A stretch of 52,674 nt of DNA, from assembly GCA_964343195.1 (NCBI GenBank), contig CAYFIR010000033.1, positions 1-52,674 on the forward strand, in the 5' to 3' direction. The notes below the pieces were generated by a model, which was not told where the DNA came from, searched no databases, and saw nothing but the letters and a program-made list of their open reading frames with translations. The translations under genes were made by a program, and so were the position numbers. Source of the stretch: CAYVAP01 sp964343195. GTDB taxonomy: Bacteria > Bacteroidota > Bacteroidia > J057. Shown here piece by piece: positions 33,727 to 42,310 of this stretch (position 1 is the first letter of the stretch; each line of letters begins with the position of its first letter).

Positions 33727-34338
33727 ATGACCCGAAGAGAAGCATTATACAGTGTCTCCCTGATGTTGGGGGGCACCATCGTAGGGGCCGAGCTATTCCT
33801 GCAAGGCTGTGACAGCCCTCAACAAACCAAGGTTGCAGGCTTTTTTACCTCTGACGAGGTAGCCATGCTGGACGAAGTGGCAGAAGCCATTTTACCAGAA
33901 ACTCCCGACTCTCCCGGCGCCAAAGCTGCCAATGTCGGCGAATTCATGCAGACCATGGTCGGCGATTGTTACTCGGAAGAGGAGCAAAAAATCTTCCGGG
34001 CAGGCATGAAAGACATGGAAGCCAAGGCCAAGGCCACCTACCAAAAGGCATTCATGGAACTGGAAGCCGGAGACCGCATGGATCTGCTAAACACCCTCAA
34101 TGCGGAAGCGATTGCCTATGGCGAGAATATCCCTCCTGAGGAGTATCAAAAGCGAGCCCTGGACTCCCGCCTGGATCGGGTGCCGCCGCACTACTTTGAC
34201 ATGATGAAGCAGCTTACCATCCTCGGCTTTTTCACCTCTGAAGTAGGGGCTACCAAGGCCCTCCGCTACCTGGAAGTACCCGGCAAGTACGACGGAAACT
34301 ATCCTTATAAGCCGGGTGACAAAGCCTGGGCGTTGTAG
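33727..34338 (+). CDS. Gluconate 2-dehydrogenase subunit 3-family protein
   Basis: A 203-residue partner of the upstream GMC dehydrogenase. The N-terminus MTRREALYSVSLMLGGTIVGAELFLQGC combines a short twin-arginine signal (TRREAL) with a Cys at the cleavage region, suggesting Tat export, perhaps as a lipoprotein. The family motif is FFTSDEVAMLDEVAEAILPETPDSPGAKAANVGEFM, followed by MKQLTILGFFTSEVGATKALRYLEVPGKYDG near the C-terminus. In characterised relatives the small subunit carries the Tat signal and exports the folded FAD subunit by hitch-hiking, which fits the missing signal on the large subunit. Confidence 0.9.
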   Translation: MTRREALYSVSLMLGGTIVGAELFLQGCDSPQQTKVAGFFTSDEVAMLDEVAEAILPETPDSPGAKAANVGEFMQTMVGDCYSEEEQKIFRAGMKDMEAKAKATYQKAFMELEAGDRMDLLNTLNAEAIAYGENIPPEEYQKRALDSRLDRVPPHYFDMMKQLTILGFFTSEVGATKALRYLEVPGKYDGNYPYKPGDKAWAL

Positions 34339-34403
34339 GAGATGCTGGATTGCCAGTTGTCAGTCAGTGCGGTGGATTACCCCCCCGCGCTGGCAATTCG
34401 ATG

Positions 34404-36683
34404 CTACACCACAATCCGTGTCCAGTACCCATCTTCGCTTCCCTGCTCTATTTTACCCCCGATCTGGACGGTCAGTAGCTGAATGAGCTGGGAGCCAAAA
34501 GAGGTTCCACTTTCCTGGTTCAGATTTCCAACGCCATCATCGGCGACGGTCAACTGCAACCTGCTGTCCGCTAGCCTGTGCATGCTGATGCGAATGGTTC
34601 CCGTGCGGCCCTCGGGAAAGGCGTATTTCAATGAATTGGTGATCAGCTCATTGACAATCAAACCGAGTGGCACGGCTGTATCGACATCCAGTTCCAATTC
34701 ATCCATGTCAATATTGAGCTGGATGCGTTCGGGTTTGTAGCCAAAGGTATTGAGCAGGCTACGCCCCAGGTTGCTGAGGTAATCCTTCATTTCGATGGCG
34801 GCGAGGTTCTCACGTTGGTAGAGCTTTTGGTGGATGAGGGCCATGGACTCGACGCGGTGCTGCCCGGCGCTCACGGCTCGCTTGACCTCGGCATCTTTTA
34901 TGTGGGCCGATTGCAGGTAGAGCAGACTGGAGATGGTCTGCAGGTTATTCTTGACTCGGTGGTGGATCTCCTTGAGAAGTAGTTCGTTCTGGTTGCTTTT
35001 GGCCTCGATTTCTGTTTTTTGCTCCGAAAGTAGCTTATTGGTGCGCTGGCGGCGCTGATTGCTGTGGTAGAGGACCACCGCCAGAATCGCCAGTAGCAGC
35101 CCGGCTCCGCCGACAAATCCCAACTGCTGCCGCTGTCGGCCCAACTGGTTTTCGTACTCCAACTGGGCGAGTACCTTATCCTGCTCATTGGCCAGGCTAT
35201 CAGCCAGGGCTTTTCGCTGGTATTCGTAGCGGAAAGTTGCCCGCTGGTTTTCCTCGCTGTTGAGGCTGTCGCGCATCTGAATGTACAGCTCATGCATTTC
35301 CAGGGCCTGGCCGGTCTGATTTTGGCTCTTATAGATTCGATACAACAGCTGCGACGAAGACTGAATAACGGCCACATTTCCTGCTTCCCGGGCAAGTGAA
35401 AGGGCTTTTACTCCCAAAACCCGGGCCTGCCCCCTGTTCCCCTTTTCCTCATAGATGGTGGCCATGCCCTGAAGTGCAATTGCCTGGCCTTCTCGGGCAT
35501 TTAGCGATTCGTACAGATCGAGGCTACGCTCAAAATACTCCTCTGCTGCTGCATATTCCCCCTGACCGATGGTTACCTTGCCGATTTGCGCCAGAGAAAA
35601 GGCCATTCCCAACTGATCGCCCACAGAATCCTTGATTGCCAGACTACGTTTGAAATAATCCAGCGCCTGTTCATAATCGCCTTTCGCCTCATACACCTCT
35701 CCAATGTTGCTCAAAGTTCTGGCAATGGCTGGTTGATCCCCCATCTCTTCTCTTACCTCCAGGCTTCGATGACCGTACTCCAATGCTTTGGCAAAATCAT
35801 CCTGGTAAAAATAGACCATGCCGATGTGATGGAGGCCAGTGGCTACACCCCGCTGATCTTCCAGTTTTTCGTACCCTTCCAGACTTAGGCGGTACTGGTT
35901 CAATGCCTGGGCATAGTCTCCCTGACTTTGATAGACGAATCCCATGTTGACATGCATCCTTGCGGCCTCTGACAGATTTCCCAGGCTATCGTAAATCGTC
36001 AGACTGCGTTGGTAGCAGGTCAGCGCCTGTGGGTATTCGCCCAGGTTGCTATGGATGATGCCGATATTGCTGGAAACGGTGGCCATGCCTTGCAGGTCTC
36101 CCAGTTCCTCTCGCATGGCAAGGCTGCGGTTGAAGTGATCCAGTGCTTTTTCATATTCGCCCTGATCCTCGTAGATATTGCCAATGTTATTCAGCATCAC
36201 GGCGATCCTGCCCTGGTGTCCCTGTCGCTCAAAGCTTTCCAGGCTGCGTTGATATTGTTCCAATGCCCGAGACAGATCACCCTGCCGGTAGTAGATAATG
36301 CCGATGTTGTTGTAGCCTTTGGCCACGTTAAATTCATCTCCCAGTTCTTCAAATATCCCCAGCGCACGCTCAAACTCCGCACGGGCAGCTTCGTAGTTGC
36401 CCCTCCTGGCATGATAGATTCCCAACTGGTTGATGGCCCGGCCCATGCCCCCCTGGTCCTGTCTGGCCTCTGCCTGGGTATACAATTGCTCCGCAAAGTA
36501 CCGGGCGCTGTCGGGCACCCTGACCTGGTAATGCGTGATCAGGAGATCCATCGCATCCCAACGGCTGCTATCTGCTGTCTGTTCGTTCGCAGCCACCTTG
36601 CGCAGCGAATCCACATTGGACTGGGCCATAGCGAAACTGCCCCATAGCAGACACGTCAGGAGAGAAAGGATGCATTTTTTCAT
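34404..36683 (-). CDS. TPR sensor histidine kinase (HisKA_2 type)
   Basis: A 759-residue membrane sensor kinase. It has a signal peptide (residues 1-20), about ten tandem TPR units at about 60-460 (repeating Y.QG(D/E)Y..AL.y..RSL......D), a membrane helix near 523-543 (LGFVGGAGLLLAILAVVLY) and a cytoplasmic coiled coil. The HisKA_2 phosphoacceptor box LLKEIHHRVKNNLQTISSLL (His near 575) and the HATPase_c domain follow (N box GLIVNELITNSLKYAF, G box VADDGVGN, then SFGSQLIQLL). The TPR region is exported and probably senses a periplasmic protein partner. It lies 38 bp downstream of a receiver-domain gene whose acceptor Asp is missing; the real output regulator is therefore uncertain, and the LytTR regulator at 40571 is a candidate. 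Confidence 0.93.
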   Translation of the reverse strand: MKKCILSLLTCLLWGSFAMAQSNVDSLRKVAANEQTADSSRWDAMDLLITHYQVRVPDSARYFAEQLYTQAEARQDQGGMGRAINQLGIYHARRGNYEAARAEFERALGIFEELGDEFNVAKGYNNIGIIYYRQGDLSRALEQYQRSLESFERQGHQGRIAVMLNNIGNIYEDQGEYEKALDHFNRSLAMREELGDLQGMATVSSNIGIIHSNLGEYPQALTCYQRSLTIYDSLGNLSEAARMHVNMGFVYQSQGDYAQALNQYRLSLEGYEKLEDQRGVATGLHHIGMVYFYQDDFAKALEYGHRSLEVREEMGDQPAIARTLSNIGEVYEAKGDYEQALDYFKRSLAIKDSVGDQLGMAFSLAQIGKVTIGQGEYAAAEEYFERSLDLYESLNAREGQAIALQGMATIYEEKGNRGQARVLGVKALSLAREAGNVAVIQSSSQLLYRIYKSQNQTGQALEMHELYIQMRDSLNSEENQRATFRYEYQRKALADSLANEQDKVLAQLEYENQLGRQRQQLGFVGGAGLLLAILAVVLYHSNQRRQRTNKLLSEQKTEIEAKSNQNELLLKEIHHRVKNNLQTISSLLYLQSAHIKDAEVKRAVSAGQHRVESMALIHQKLYQRENLAAIEMKDYLSNLGRSLLNTFGYKPERIQLNIDMDELELDVDTAVPLGLIVNELITNSLKYAFPEGRTGTIRISMHRLADSRLQLTVADDGVGNLNQESGTSFGSQLIQLLTVQIGGKIEQGSEDGYWTRIVV

Positions 36684-36721
36684 TCGTACAGGGGGTTAGC
36701 TGTAACAAAATACAGAAAAGC

Positions 36722-37108
36722 TCAGGAACTTCTACTTCTACACTCCTCGCCTAGTGCTATGTCAACTGTTTCCCGTAGCTGGTGCATCCAAAAAGGCTTG
36801 GACAGGTAAAAGACGCTCTTCTGCTCGAGGACCTCTACAGCTGGGGGGGTAGCAGCGCAGATGATCACCGGTATTTTCCAAAAAAAGACGATGGCCGCCA
36901 ACAGATCGTTGTTGGACCACCGCCCATAGGGGTCAAGATTGAAAAGAACTAAATCAGGTCGTCGGTGACGGAGGTATGCCAGCGAAAGGGGCTGCGTATT
37001 GGCCCAGCCAGCCACCTGATAGCCCCACTCTTTCACCAGCATCGTGAGGTGCCAGGCGGTCAGGCTGTCATCTTCGATGATGAGGATATTGGGAGAGTGG
37101 GGCATCAA
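36722..37108 (-). CDS. Stand-alone receiver domain lacking the acceptor Asp
   Basis: A 128-residue CheY-like receiver with no output domain. The acidic pocket is present (IEDD, residues 11-14) and so is the Lys (YLSKPF, Lys104). The phospho-acceptor position is Asn57 (PDLVLFNLDP, where the family has PDLVLMD). The conserved Thr/Ser of the LTA motif also appears replaced (VIICAATPP). It is therefore likely a pseudo-receiver that signals by binding rather than phosphorylation, or whose nearby Asp59 substitutes. It is encoded immediately upstream of the TPR histidine kinase and probably co-transcribed with it, which suggests it modulates that kinase. Confidence 0.85.
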   Translation of the reverse strand: MMPHSPNILIIEDDSLTAWHLTMLVKEWGYQVAGWANTQPLSLAYLRHRRPDLVLFNLDPYGRWSNNDLLAAIVFFWKIPVIICAATPPAVEVLEQKSVFYLSKPFWMHQLRETVDIALGEECRSRSS

Positions 37109-37195
37109 TGGAGTATTTGCAGCAACATGGAAATGTCTGTATTCCCAAAAGTGGAAACCCTCCGGGAGAGGGCCTCCCAGTGAGTTTCGCCAGGA

Positions 37196-39496
37196 TTATC
37201 TTCGGATGACCATCTTTTGATCCAGGTGGAAAGCCTCACCTTTAACCTTGATCAGGTACATGCCGTTGGGCAGCTCCGCTACGTCTAACTGATGTTGAAC
37301 GTCTCCAACAGGCAATTGCGCATGATCGCGCTTTAACAGACGTCCTTGCAGGTCATACACTTCGAATTGCGTCAGCTGAGACTGTGCCGCATGATAGCTC
37401 ACGGTCACCCGATTGGCAGCAGGGTTGGGGTATAGCTTTAAGGCCGCTGCCCCATTGGCCATATCCTGCACCGAGGTATTGGTGCCAAAGGTAACCGAGG
37501 CGTACAGGCTGGATCGAATGCCTGACTTCTCCTGGCAGGAAGGCTCCAGAAACAGTTCCAGATCAGGGTATTCCATGGGACTATTCTCTGACTGACGCTT
37601 CACCTCGATGACCAGGGGGTTTGACAGGCAGCCACCAGCAGGAACCTGGAAGCTTTGGCCGAAGGCGTTATTGAGGGGAAGGCCGGCAGCGGTAACGACG
37701 GCTCCGTTGAGGTTGGTCTCAGGATTGAGCTTGAGGGTGTACTCGCGGGGCTCATTGGACTCGTTGCAGACATCCAGCGTAAAGCTCGCCGAGGTTCCCA
37801 ATGGTACGCCGCTTAGCTCGATGCTGTCAGCAGTTTGATTGGTGAAGGTCATTTTGGGCTGATCACGCTGATACCCTCCCTGATAGGGGCAGGAGCTTTT
37901 GGTGCCCGACTGGATCCGGAAAATCGGCGTTCCAAACATCGGATCGCGTACCACCTGTAGGTTGTAGATATCGCCTCCGTCATTGTCGTTGAGGTCATAG
38001 CGAATCACTTTGGTATCCTGACCACTTTGGCTCTCGGTCGCGCCATATCGGCGTGACGATTTGAACTCGTAGCCACCACTTACGCCAGAACCTCCGATGG
38101 ATACGACACTTTGCACCCCAACTCTGCCCTCCAGGAAGTGCTCTACCTGCAAGCTGTTGGTTTCGGTAACGGAAATACCGGTTTCATTGAAGCTCCCTAC
38201 TCCCGCGCTGAAGTTGATGTTGCCCAGCGAATCGTTGTCGGGGTTGTTGATGTTGGCGTCGTTCATGGCCAGGGTCTGCTGCCAAACGTCGATCTGGTTT
38301 TGGGCGTCATTGGCTACACGAGCGCCCACGTTGGCGCTGTCGGCGACGATGGCTTCCAGTCGCTGGATGTCTGAGAGGATTGCCGTCTTGGTGTAGGCAA
38401 ATTTGGTCGGTTCGCCCACCGGAACGAATACCAGTCCGGTGTCCACCCGGATAACACAACTGTCGCGATCCGCCACGAGGTAGGGATAGACTCCATATTC
38501 CATGTTGGTTCCATATCCGATGAAGACATCTCCGCCCCCTTCTGGCCCGGTCAGTTCCGTGGTCTTGAAGCCTTCGCTCACGCTCACACAGGTCTTGTCG
38601 GTGCTGGTGGTGATGGACATGTCTTCGGCAGTAACGCCCCCGCTGAAGGTCACGGAAAATTCAAAGTCAATGGTGGCGATGAAGCCAATGGAGCCTTTGG
38701 TGCCGATCTTTACGGCCAGATTTGCAGAATTGGAGATCTTGTCCTGTACCGTCTGGGTAAGCGTGCGACAGGTAGTCGTCGATTCGCGGAAAGCACTGCT
38801 GCTGCCGTCGCCAGGAGGGGCGTGCAGCACCATATAGGGCATTTGTGGCTGGGTAGTGGTACCCAGGACGGGAACCTCGGTAGTAATCGGGCCTTCTACT
38901 ATGAATGGGATCACGCACATGTGCGGCGGCCAGGGGGAAGTGATGTCTCCGTCCTGGACCTTGAAGGCCAGGTATCCCTTGCGTATGCCCAGGGGAAAGT
39001 TCAGGTTGATGGTGTGCCGAATGGTTCCGAAGCTACTGCCGCCCTGGGGAGAGAGATATTGGCCCGTACTGTACTGCGGATTGGTAGGGGAACCATCGAA
39101 CTGGCCAAAGTTGTATTGTAGCGTATGGTTCAGCCCCAGTCCTCCCGCGTTGGGAATGTCGATGATGATTTGCTTGGTAACACCCGCTTCGGCAATGTGA
39201 TAACCTAACTCGTTGTTGCTATACAGGTTGATGCCCAGGCTAGTGCTGTTGATGGTGGACGGATCTACCGGATAAAAACGATACGAAAGATTCCCTGCCG
39301 AAGCAGCCGATGAGGGCCCACATACGGTCGGCCCAGCGCCGCGCACAATGGCCGAGAAGCCATTATTCAAGGGAAAAGTGATGTCCTGCGCATTGACGGC
39401 AGCGACCTGAGTCAGGAGACCCAGCAGGAAAGCCGCCCTGAAGACCCGCTTGAGAGCTATGAGTGGTCGATGGAGAAAGGGGTTGTTCTTGTTCAT
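37196..39496 (-). CDS. Large secreted protein with type IX sorting domain
   Basis: A 766-residue protein using the ATG at 39496, which is directly followed by a signal peptide (MNKNNPFLHRPLIALKRVFR then AAFLLGLLTQVAAVNAQ). The central part (about residues 30-670) is beta-rich and matches no domain I can name. It has a Ser/Thr-rich middle with Asn-Asn-Asp runs. The C-terminal 80 residues are a canonical type A T9SS sorting domain: LYPNPAANRVTVSY, FEVYDLQGRLLKRD, LPNGMYLIKV and a terminal KMVIRR. It should be exported by T9SS and released or attached to the cell surface. The longer start at 39535 adds residues in front of the signal peptide and is unlikely. A possible -7 element (TATGTTTG, 39594-39587) lies about 90 nt upstream. 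Confidence 0.9.
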   Translation of the reverse strand: MNKNNPFLHRPLIALKRVFRAAFLLGLLTQVAAVNAQDITFPLNNGFSAIVRGAGPTVCGPSSAASAGNLSYRFYPVDPSTINSTSLGINLYSNNELGYHIAEAGVTKQIIIDIPNAGGLGLNHTLQYNFGQFDGSPTNPQYSTGQYLSPQGGSSFGTIRHTINLNFPLGIRKGYLAFKVQDGDITSPWPPHMCVIPFIVEGPITTEVPVLGTTTQPQMPYMVLHAPPGDGSSSAFRESTTTCRTLTQTVQDKISNSANLAVKIGTKGSIGFIATIDFEFSVTFSGGVTAEDMSITTSTDKTCVSVSEGFKTTELTGPEGGGDVFIGYGTNMEYGVYPYLVADRDSCVIRVDTGLVFVPVGEPTKFAYTKTAILSDIQRLEAIVADSANVGARVANDAQNQIDVWQQTLAMNDANINNPDNDSLGNINFSAGVGSFNETGISVTETNSLQVEHFLEGRVGVQSVVSIGGSGVSGGYEFKSSRRYGATESQSGQDTKVIRYDLNDNDGGDIYNLQVVRDPMFGTPIFRIQSGTKSSCPYQGGYQRDQPKMTFTNQTADSIELSGVPLGTSASFTLDVCNESNEPREYTLKLNPETNLNGAVVTAAGLPLNNAFGQSFQVPAGGCLSNPLVIEVKRQSENSPMEYPDLELFLEPSCQEKSGIRSSLYASVTFGTNTSVQDMANGAAALKLYPNPAANRVTVSYHAAQSQLTQFEVYDLQGRLLKRDHAQLPVGDVQHQLDVAELPNGMYLIKVKGEAFHLDQKMVIRR

Positions 39497-39794
39497 TGTC
39501 TTTGGTTCAGAGGTGAAAGAAGCGACAGCTCGCAAGGAGCCTTGCGTAGCCTATTGATTTGAATGCCAAGAGGTTGATTGACAATTCAAACATAGCGGCT
39601 ATCATCTGCCACTACTACCCCTATTACCCGAAGGGCGGGTTTCAATGACCGAAAGATGGAGTTGGGTACCCCGGTAACGAGGCCATGCAGGTGCGCCTGC
39701 TGGCATTACAGATGATCCGCAGCGCGCCTGCGTCATCATTCTTTCCCAGAATTCGTATATTGGAGTATCCGCTCGTGCACCCAATGATTCACTT

Positions 39795-40454
39795 ATGTCT
39801 GCCACTCTCTATGACATACTTCTCGAATCTCCCGACTTGAAGCTTTTGATAGAAAAGGCCCAGGAGCGCTTGAAAGCAGAGGCTCAAAAGCGCCAGGAGT
39901 TTTATGAATGGTTGACCCCTGAGGTCAAGGCAGAATTCATCAACGGGGAAATCATCATGCATTCCCCTGCAAAAAATCGGCATTTGTGGACAGGGGAGAA
40001 TCTTTTTTCCTTGCTCAAAGCATGGGTGGATAAGCATCAACTTGGTGAAGTACATTTTGAAAAAGCGCTGGTCGCCCTGACACGTAATGATTACGAACCG
40101 GACATTTGCTTCTGGAGCCTCGAAAAATCTCAAGCCATCGAGCCAGAAACCATGCGCCATCCTGCCCCAGACCTGGTGGTTGAGATCCTTTCCCCCTCGA
40201 CTGAGCACCGGGACCGGGGGGTCAAATTCGTGGATTATGCCGCTCACGGAGTAGGCGAATACTGGATGATCGATCCTGCGCAGCAAATCGTTGAAACCTA
40301 TCTCCTGGATCGGGATTTTGATGCTTACAAATCCGTGGGGAAACTGGGCCTTTCCGATCAACTGAGCAGCCAGGTAGTAAATGGATTCGAAATCCCTGTA
40401 AAGGCCATTTTTGACAAGGAAGTTTACCTGGAGACTTTGAAGGGGCTGATTTGA
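39795..40454 (+). CDS. Uma2-family putative endonuclease
   Basis: A 219-residue protein of the Uma2 family (DUF820), a PD-(D/E)XK nuclease-fold group abundant in cyanobacteria and Bacteroidetes. Motifs: the N-terminal EFINGEIIMHSPAKNRH, then YEPDICFWSL (the catalytic Asp) and PDLVVEILSPSTEHRDRGVKFVDYAAHGVGEYWMIDP (Glu in VVEILSP, followed by the Lys-bearing helix). The full set of residues suggests a folded, potentially active domain. Biological roles of Uma2 proteins are largely unknown; restriction-like or repair functions have been proposed. It stands alone. Confidence 0.9.
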   Translation: MSATLYDILLESPDLKLLIEKAQERLKAEAQKRQEFYEWLTPEVKAEFINGEIIMHSPAKNRHLWTGENLFSLLKAWVDKHQLGEVHFEKALVALTRNDYEPDICFWSLEKSQAIEPETMRHPAPDLVVEILSPSTEHRDRGVKFVDYAAHGVGEYWMIDPAQQIVETYLLDRDFDAYKSVGKLGLSDQLSSQVVNGFEIPVKAIFDKEVYLETLKGLI

Positions 40455-40570
40455 GAAGATAGCCGCTTCTGTTCATCAATTTGAATCTTGCCTTCCCCCA
40501 CGACATCTGCCCGTCGTATCGGGTTCCAATCCTTGCACTTCGTTATCGGGCGCAGCTGCGGAGCGCACAC

Positions 40571-41314
40571 CTACAACACATTCAGCCGCTGGGTCAGGTC
40601 TTTTTTGTAAGCCTTGCTGACCGGAATGGCTTCGTTGTGGCAAAAGACATAATGCTCATCCAGCCCCTCAACCTGCTGCAGATTGACCAGATAAGAGCGG
40701 TGCACGCGACAAAACAAGGCGGAAGGCACCCGGTCTTCAAAGGTCTTGAGCGGAAGGCTCAGGGTGTAGCTTTTCCCGTCCGTCACGATGGTGCAGTAGT
40801 TGCGCTCGGCCTTGACAAAATGGATGTCTTCCAGACTGATTTTCACCATTTTTCCTTTGTCCCGCACAAAGATCCGGTCGGATAGGGGAACAGGAGTTTC
40901 TTCAGGGCTGGCCTCTACGGGCGCCTCCTCCCTCGCTCGATAGGTGGCCAATTCGATGGCTTGCAGCAAGGCATCCGGCTGGAAGGGCTTGGAGATAAAC
41001 GCATGGGGAAAGGCCTCCTTCGCGCGCTCAAAAGTACCCGGATCGGAATTGGCCGTCAGGAAGATCACCGGCAGGCGGTTCTGCTCGTAGATGTGCCGTG
41101 CTGCCTCGATGCCGTCCATCTCTCCTTTGAGGTTGATGTCCATCAGCACCAGGTCGGGAGTATGTGCCTTGAGGTGATTCAGCGCCGCCTCCGCGCTGGG
41201 GAGAATTCCGTTCACGTCATAGCCCGCCTCCGTCAGCACCATGGAGATGTGCGTGCCAACGATCATGTCGTCTTCGACGACGAGGATGGAGAGGGGGGAT
41301 AGGTTGGTATTCAG
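40571..41314 (-). CDS. LytTR response regulator, apparently starting at CTG
   Basis: A response regulator with a receiver domain and a LytTR DNA-binding domain. The first ATG in the frame (41266) would remove the strand LSILVVEDD that carries the acidic pocket. Reading upstream in frame gives LNTNLSPLSILVVEDDMIVG from a CTG at 41314, two codons after an in-frame TAA. I therefore call 41314, 247 residues. The receiver is then complete: acidic pair D15/D16, acceptor Asp59 (LVLMDINLKG), Thr87 (IFLTANS) and Lys109 (ISKPF). The LytTR domain spans about 140-245 (FVRDKGKMVKISLEDIHFVKAERNY, FCRVHRSYLVNL). LytTR regulators often pair with TPR-type kinases, so the kinase at 34404 is a possible partner. 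Confidence 0.85.
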   Translation of the reverse strand: MNTNLSPLSILVVEDDMIVGTHISMVLTEAGYDVNGILPSAEAALNHLKAHTPDLVLMDINLKGEMDGIEAARHIYEQNRLPVIFLTANSDPGTFERAKEAFPHAFISKPFQPDALLQAIELATYRAREEAPVEASPEETPVPLSDRIFVRDKGKMVKISLEDIHFVKAERNYCTIVTDGKSYTLSLPLKTFEDRVPSALFCRVHRSYLVNLQQVEGLDEHYVFCHNEAIPVSKAYKKDLTQRLNVL

Positions 41315-41508
41315 GACTTAGAGGATTTTGAGGTGAAAGGGGTGTTGTGACTCCTACAAGATAAGGAAAAAGAAGTGGAGACATACTGCTTGCTTGAGAC
41401 GTTAGACGGGGCAATCTTCACGATTCCAACCTCACCATGCGTTCGGTTAGAATCAAAAAACTGAGTACGACCGAATGCGGAGACCCAGATGAACCTATTC
41501 CCTGATCA

Positions 41509-42171
41509 ATGAACGCTTTTACCATGAGGCTTACCTATTTGTGCAGTTGGCTCCTTCCGATTACCCTTGGCCTTACGGCTTGTTCATCGCTCCTCTCACC
41601 GATCATCATCGACCGGATGCCTTGTGCGGGCGATATCTACTTTGCACGGGAGGCCCAACAGCGGTTCCAGCCATGGCGAAACCCTCGGCTGTCCATAATG
41701 GTCGAATGGATGAATACCGAGGGGTTCAATGGGCCAGACGGCATTGGGATCGTGCTGCGGGGGCTTTGCACCAGCGAAGGCTGGACGCGTCCTCTCTCCG
41801 AAGCAGAACTGGCACTCATCTGCCAGCGTGCCTACGTTCCTGATGAGATTCCCGATTCTGACCGCATCCGGGTTCAGCGTTTTCTTCCTCCTGCTGAAGG
41901 GGAACAAATGGACGTGCCCTACCAACAGACCTTCCGCCTACCCAACCCCAGCAAGATTCAGCCCTACCGCTCAGACCCGATCGACCAAATCGAGATCAAC
42001 TTCGTGGAGTTTGGCCATGATTATTACTGGATCAAACGGGTGACCAGAGATACAGTACCTATTCTGAAGAACCATGATTGGGAGGTCGTTTATACTGAAA
42101 CTGACCCCTGCTATGAACCGCCTCGCCGATATTTTTTGGAGAGATACAGGGAAAGGGGGTACGTAGATTAG
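41509..42171 (+). CDS. Lipoprotein of unknown function
   Basis: A 220-residue predicted lipoprotein: signal peptide LTYLCSWLLPITLGLTAC with the lipobox LTAC, then a short Ser/Pro linker. An internal ATG at 41524 fits the signal peptide equally well. The body has no recognisable domain; it is rich in aromatic and charged residues (HDYYWIKRVTRDTVPILKNHDWEVVYTETDPCYEPPRRYF). Cys residues at the start (MPCAGD), in the middle (ALICQRAY) and near the end (DPCYE) could form disulfides. It stands alone between the LytTR regulator and the asparagine synthase operon. Confidence 0.7.
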   Translation: MNAFTMRLTYLCSWLLPITLGLTACSSLLSPIIIDRMPCAGDIYFAREAQQRFQPWRNPRLSIMVEWMNTEGFNGPDGIGIVLRGLCTSEGWTRPLSEAELALICQRAYVPDEIPDSDRIRVQRFLPPAEGEQMDVPYQQTFRLPNPSKIQPYRSDPIDQIEINFVEFGHDYYWIKRVTRDTVPILKNHDWEVVYTETDPCYEPPRRYFLERYRERGYVD

Positions 42172-42310
42172 CTCCCCCCTTGGACATGGCGATGTATTTG
42201 TTCGGCTTCCAAAACACGTCTATATGGGCCTGAAAAGGTGGCTGGGAAAGCCTGGCCCGACCAAGCTCCAAAGCCCAGCCGAGCGCTCTTTCCTGACCCA
42301 TGAACCATGC

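Noticed and set aside
41217..41414. 65-residue frame upstream of the LytTR regulator as a frameshifted 5' end
   Set aside because: It reads in another frame with a Pro/Arg-rich product. The correct receiver strand appears in the regulator's own frame without a shift.
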